64,000 nt of DNA. Source: JBCBTD01 sp039818825 (lineage in GTDB: Bacteria > Pseudomonadota > Alphaproteobacteria > Geminicoccales > Geminicoccaceae). Within the stretch, counting starts at the first letter, position 1, and every line of letters starts with the position of its first letter. Where the stretch lies: the NCBI GenBank assembly GCA_039818825.1, contig JBCBTD010000011.1:1-64000 (forward strand), written 5' to 3'. The notes under the pieces are model-generated. The model was not told the origin of the DNA. It searched no databases and was given only the letters and a program-made list of their open reading frames with translations. Of the stretch, positions 61,651 to 64,000 are shown one piece after another. Made by a program: the position numbers and the translations under genes.

Positions 61651-63252
61651 TCAGGCTTCGACGGCTTCTTCGAGGGTGCGCATGCCCGGACGCTTGGCCT
61701 GGACCAAGACGGCCATGTTGCCCGGCTTGTGCTGATTCTTGAGCATCTTCTGGTGCGCCAGCGGAATGTCGTTCCAGGCGAACACCTCGCTCATGCACGG
61801 GTCGAGCTGGCGGTTGAGCACGAATTGATTGGCGGCCATCGCCTGCTTGAGGTTGGCGAAGTGGCTGCCCTGGAGGCGCTTCTGGCGGTACCACATGAAC
61901 CGCGCGTCGAAGGTCAGGTTGTAGCCCGTCGTGCCGGCGCAGATGACGACCATGCCGCCGCGCTTGGCAACGTAGGCCGACACCGGGAAGGTGGACTCGC
62001 CAGGGTGCTCGAACACCATGTCGACGTCCTTGAACTTGCCCGTGTACTCCCAGATCGCCTTGCCGAACTTCTGGACCTTCTTGAGATAGGTCTTGTAGCC
62101 CTCGGCGTCGTCGATGTCGGGGAGCTGGCCCCAGCAGTCGAAGTCCTTACGGTTCAAGACACCCTTGGAACCGAGTGACATCACGAAGTCACGCTTCTCC
62201 TCGTCGGAAATGACGGCGAGGGCGTTGGCACCGGACGCGGCGACCAGCTGGATCGCCATCGAGCCGAGGCCACCAGCGGCACCCCAGACCAGGACGTTGT
62301 CGCTCGGCTTCAGCGTGTGCGGCGGGTGGCCGAACAGCATCCGGTAGGCCGTGGCGAGCACCAGCACGTAGCAGCCCGACTCTTCCCAGGTCAGGTGCTG
62401 CGGCCGCGGCATGACCTGGCGGGCCTGCACGCGGGTAAACTGGGCGAAGCCGCCGTCCGGCGTCTCGTAACCCCAGATCCGCTGCGAGGGGGACAACATC
62501 GGGTCGCCGCCGTTGCACTCCTCGTCGTCGCCGTCATCCTGGTTACAATGAACCACGACCTCGTCGCCGACTTTGCAGCGGGTGACCTTGGAGCCGATGG
62601 CCCAGACGATCCCGGTGCAGTCGGAGCCGGCGACGTGGTAGGGCTGCTTGTGGAAATCCAAGACCGACACCGGCGTGCCCAAGCAAGCCCAGACGCCGTT
62701 GTAGTTGACGCCCGAGGCCATCACCATGATCAGCACGTCGTGGCTGTCGAGTTCCGGCGTCGGGACCACTTCGACTTCCATCGCCTGGGTCGGATCGCCA
62801 TGACGCTCCTTGCGGATCGTCCAGGCGTACATGTTGGCCGGAACGTGGCCGAGCGGCGGAATCTCGCCGATCTCGTAGAGATCTTTGATCGGACGATCGG
62901 TCGTCGACGAAGAGCCTCCGGCGTCGCCCTTGAGCGACACGACGTTGCTGGCGGTCATGGTGGTTGGTGTCCCTTGATGGCGGATGACGGTAGAGGAGGC
63001 ATAGGCCGGCCTCGACGCGGTGCCGCCTGCGGCGGCGGTGGCCAGTTCGGCCACATCGGCGAAGAAGTCCGACGGCTGCAGCGGGACGCCCTCGCGGGCG
63101 GCGACCCCGAGGAGCTCCTGCTGCCGGCGCGCCGGGATGGCACCACGCCGAACCCAGCCGCTGACGGCCGTCTGCCAGATGCCTAGAAGCTCGGCGACGC
63201 GCTGCTGCGACCCGAACTTGGCGATCACGGTTTCAACACTATTCTTGCTCAT
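61651..63252 (-). CDS. ccr: crotonyl-CoA carboxylase/reductase with an N-terminal helix-turn-helix domain
   Basis: Catalyses reductive carboxylation of crotonyl-CoA to (2S)-ethylmalonyl-CoA with NADPH and CO2, the key step of the ethylmalonyl-CoA pathway. Residues 99-533 are a full-length Ccr (435 aa, the normal size): PPLGHVPANMYAWTIRKE, GVNYNGVWACLGTPV, HVAGSDCTGIVW, VVHCNQDDGDDEECNGGD, VWGAAGGLGSMAIQLVAASG (NADPH fold) and VFEHPGESTFPVS. In frame before it, residues 1-66 form a Cro/YdaS-like helix-turn-helix (FGSQQRVAELLGIWQTAVSG, then WVRRGAIPARRQQELL), with a 30-residue linker. An internal ATG at 62958 (MTASNVVS) could also start Ccr alone, but its AAGGGA is rather far upstream. Divergent from ecm. 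Confidence 0.9.
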   Translation of the reverse strand: MSKNSVETVIAKFGSQQRVAELLGIWQTAVSGWVRRGAIPARRQQELLGVAAREGVPLQPSDFFADVAELATAAAGGTASRPAYASSTVIRHQGTPTTMTASNVVSLKGDAGGSSSTTDRPIKDLYEIGEIPPLGHVPANMYAWTIRKERHGDPTQAMEVEVVPTPELDSHDVLIMVMASGVNYNGVWACLGTPVSVLDFHKQPYHVAGSDCTGIVWAIGSKVTRCKVGDEVVVHCNQDDGDDEECNGGDPMLSPSQRIWGYETPDGGFAQFTRVQARQVMPRPQHLTWEESGCYVLVLATAYRMLFGHPPHTLKPSDNVLVWGAAGGLGSMAIQLVAASGANALAVISDEEKRDFVMSLGSKGVLNRKDFDCWGQLPDIDDAEGYKTYLKKVQKFGKAIWEYTGKFKDVDMVFEHPGESTFPVSAYVAKRGGMVVICAGTTGYNLTFDARFMWYRQKRLQGSHFANLKQAMAANQFVLNRQLDPCMSEVFAWNDIPLAHQKMLKNQHKPGNMAVLVQAKRPGMRTLEEAVEA

Positions 63253-63261
63253 AGCACCTCA

Positions 63262-63271
63262 GGGCATGCCC
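63262..63271. promoter_or_regulatory. 10-bp palindrome just upstream of the HTH-ccr start
   Basis: GGGCATGCCC, ten bases upstream of the ATG at 63252. It would lie in the leader of the mRNA; possible operator or small hairpin. Confidence 0.3.
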
Positions 63272-63275
63272 CTAT

Positions 63276-63293
63276 GTGTTGGCGTATCAACAC
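63276..63293. promoter_or_regulatory. inverted repeat, possible operator 1 in the ccr-ecm spacer
   Basis: GTGTTG and CAACAC separated by six bases. Perfect six-base half sites, the size bound by Cro/CI-type dimers such as the one fused to Ccr. Confidence 0.5.
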
Positions 63294-63309
63294 CTAAACA
63301 GCTTTGACT

Positions 63310-63348
63310 GCAGTGCACAAGAGGTGTTATCGCAGTTGCACAAAACAC
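63310..63348. promoter_or_regulatory. direct repeats and second inverted repeat in the ccr-ecm spacer
   Basis: GCAGTGCACAA at 63310-63320 is repeated as GCAGTTGCACAA at 63332-63343, 22 bases apart (two helix turns). A second GTGTT/AACAC pair (63324-63328 and 63344-63348) overlaps them. The pattern suggests a multi-site control region for ccr and ecm. Confidence 0.45.
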
Positions 63349-63402
63349 GGGTCGTGCTGTATCGATGCGCGACGGGGCACCCACAATCCGCGAGGTGGTA
63401 CG

Positions 63403-64000
63403 ATGGCAGCCGACACGCCGATGCGAGACAAACCCTGGCTTTTTCGGACCTATGCCGGGCACAGCTCTGCGGCTGCCTCGAACGCGCTCTACCGCACCAA
63501 TCTGGCGCGCGGCCAGACCGGGTTGTCGGTCGCTTTCGATCTGCCGACACAGACCGGCTACGACAGCGACCACAGCCTGGCGAAGGGCGAAGTGGGCAAG
63601 GTCGGCGTGCCGATCACCTCGATCACCGACATGGCGACGCTGTTCGACGAGATTCCGCTCGACCAGATGAACACGTCGATGACCATCAACGCCACCGCAC
63701 CCTGGCTGCTGGCGCTCTACATTGCCGTGGCCGAGCGCCAGGGCGCCGATCGCGCCAAGCTGCAGGGCACGGTGCAGAACGATTTGATCAAGGAATACCT
63801 GTCGCGCGGTACTTACATGCTGCCGCCGAAGCCGTCGATGAAGCTGATCACCGACGTCGTGACGTTCACCTATCGCGACGTGCCGAAGTGGAACCCGACC
63901 AACGTTTGCTCGTACCATCTGCAGGAAGCGGGCGCGACGCCGGTCCAGGAGCTTGCGTTCGCACTGGCGACCGGCGTGGCGGTGCTCGACTCGATCAAGG
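63403..64000 (+). CDS. ecm: ethylmalonyl-CoA mutase, cut by the window end
   Basis: First 199 residues of the B12-dependent mutase that converts (2R)-ethylmalonyl-CoA to (2S)-methylsuccinyl-CoA, directly between the Ccr and Mcd steps. PWLFRTYAGHSSAAASNALY, LARGQTGLSVAFDLPTQTGY, LAKGEVGKVGVPITSITDM and PLDQMNTSMTINATAPWLL are Ecm-type blocks; the RTYAGHSS start distinguishes it from common methylmalonyl-CoA mutase. ATG 63403 follows GAGGTGG by a few bases. The frame runs open past base 64000; the C-terminal cobalamin-binding domain is outside. Confidence 0.93.
   Translation, partial: MAADTPMRDKPWLFRTYAGHSSAAASNALYRTNLARGQTGLSVAFDLPTQTGYDSDHSLAKGEVGKVGVPITSITDMATLFDEIPLDQMNTSMTINATAPWLLALYIAVAERQGADRAKLQGTVQNDLIKEYLSRGTYMLPPKPSMKLITDVVTFTYRDVPKWNPTNVCSYHLQEAGATPVQELAFALATGVAVLDSIK

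Noticed and set aside
1..64000. CRISPR arrays, insertion sequences, prophage structural genes
   Set aside because: No regularly spaced direct repeats, transposase motifs (DDE, HUH), integrases or head/portal/terminase proteins were found. The collar-like proteins alone are exported and not in a phage context.

Overview
The window is 64 kb of GC-rich DNA, densely coding on both strands. It has one tRNA gene and no rRNA, CRISPR array, insertion sequence or prophage that I can see. The gene content points to an alphaproteobacterium, probably near Rhodospirillales or Geminicoccales. Evidence for this is the ethylmalonyl-CoA pathway block (ecm, ccr, mcd), the rplU-rpmA-obgE-proB order, a RibBA-like protein with a degraded GTP cyclohydrolase II half, a SenC/SCO protein, and many GTG/TTG starts. 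The lineage is inference; no marker gene here fixes it.

Region 1-15.4 kb: a truncated AMP-dependent synthetase, a 71-aa Cys-rich mini-protein, an EI24-type membrane protein, PPK2 polyphosphate kinase, and a secreted-looking beta-helix/DUF4114 protein with a near-consensus promoter. Then come a peptidase-like protein lacking the first zinc histidine, a divergent DUF1428/MarR pair around a perfect palindrome, a lower-GC MFS transporter, an FtsH paralogue, an orphan radical SAM/SPASM protein and a GNAT acetyltransferase.

Region 15.6-25.4 kb: a 1058-aa fusion of a phosphotransferase-like domain, a membrane segment, a TolB_N-like domain and TPRs; an aspartate aminotransferase; a palindromic repeat element and a 16-bp triple repeat; a lytic transglycosylase; an N-formylglutamate amidohydrolase-like enzyme; tRNA-Val(GAC); and eutBC.

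Region 25.6-32.2 kb is the most unfamiliar part. Two tandem paralogous secreted proteins, each with three tail-collar-like Cys/Gly/Trp repeats, are followed on the same strand by a 1244-aa protein I cannot assign. It may be a dedicated extracellular or membrane-active system.

Region 32.4-49.8 kb: an SLC13-type permease with a glycerate kinase, a PhnD-like binding protein with a GGDEF/EAL regulator, SCO, a membrane pentapeptide-repeat protein, CBS, COG3650-like and DUF2254 proteins, the housekeeping run proB-obgE-rpmA-rplU, ribB(A) and a TrmO-like protein.

Region 49.9-64 kb: acyl-CoA synthetase and TrkH, an isochorismatase-family hydrolase, a LysE-type exporter, a second copy of the palindromic element, a DUF900 hydrolase, YtoQ, a secreted hypothetical protein, DUF808 and an MltB-type transglycosylase. 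The window ends with mcd and ccr divergent from ecm. The ccr reading frame is fused in frame to an N-terminal helix-turn-helix domain, and the ccr-ecm spacer holds several inverted and direct repeats. This suggests an enzyme that could regulate its own pathway.
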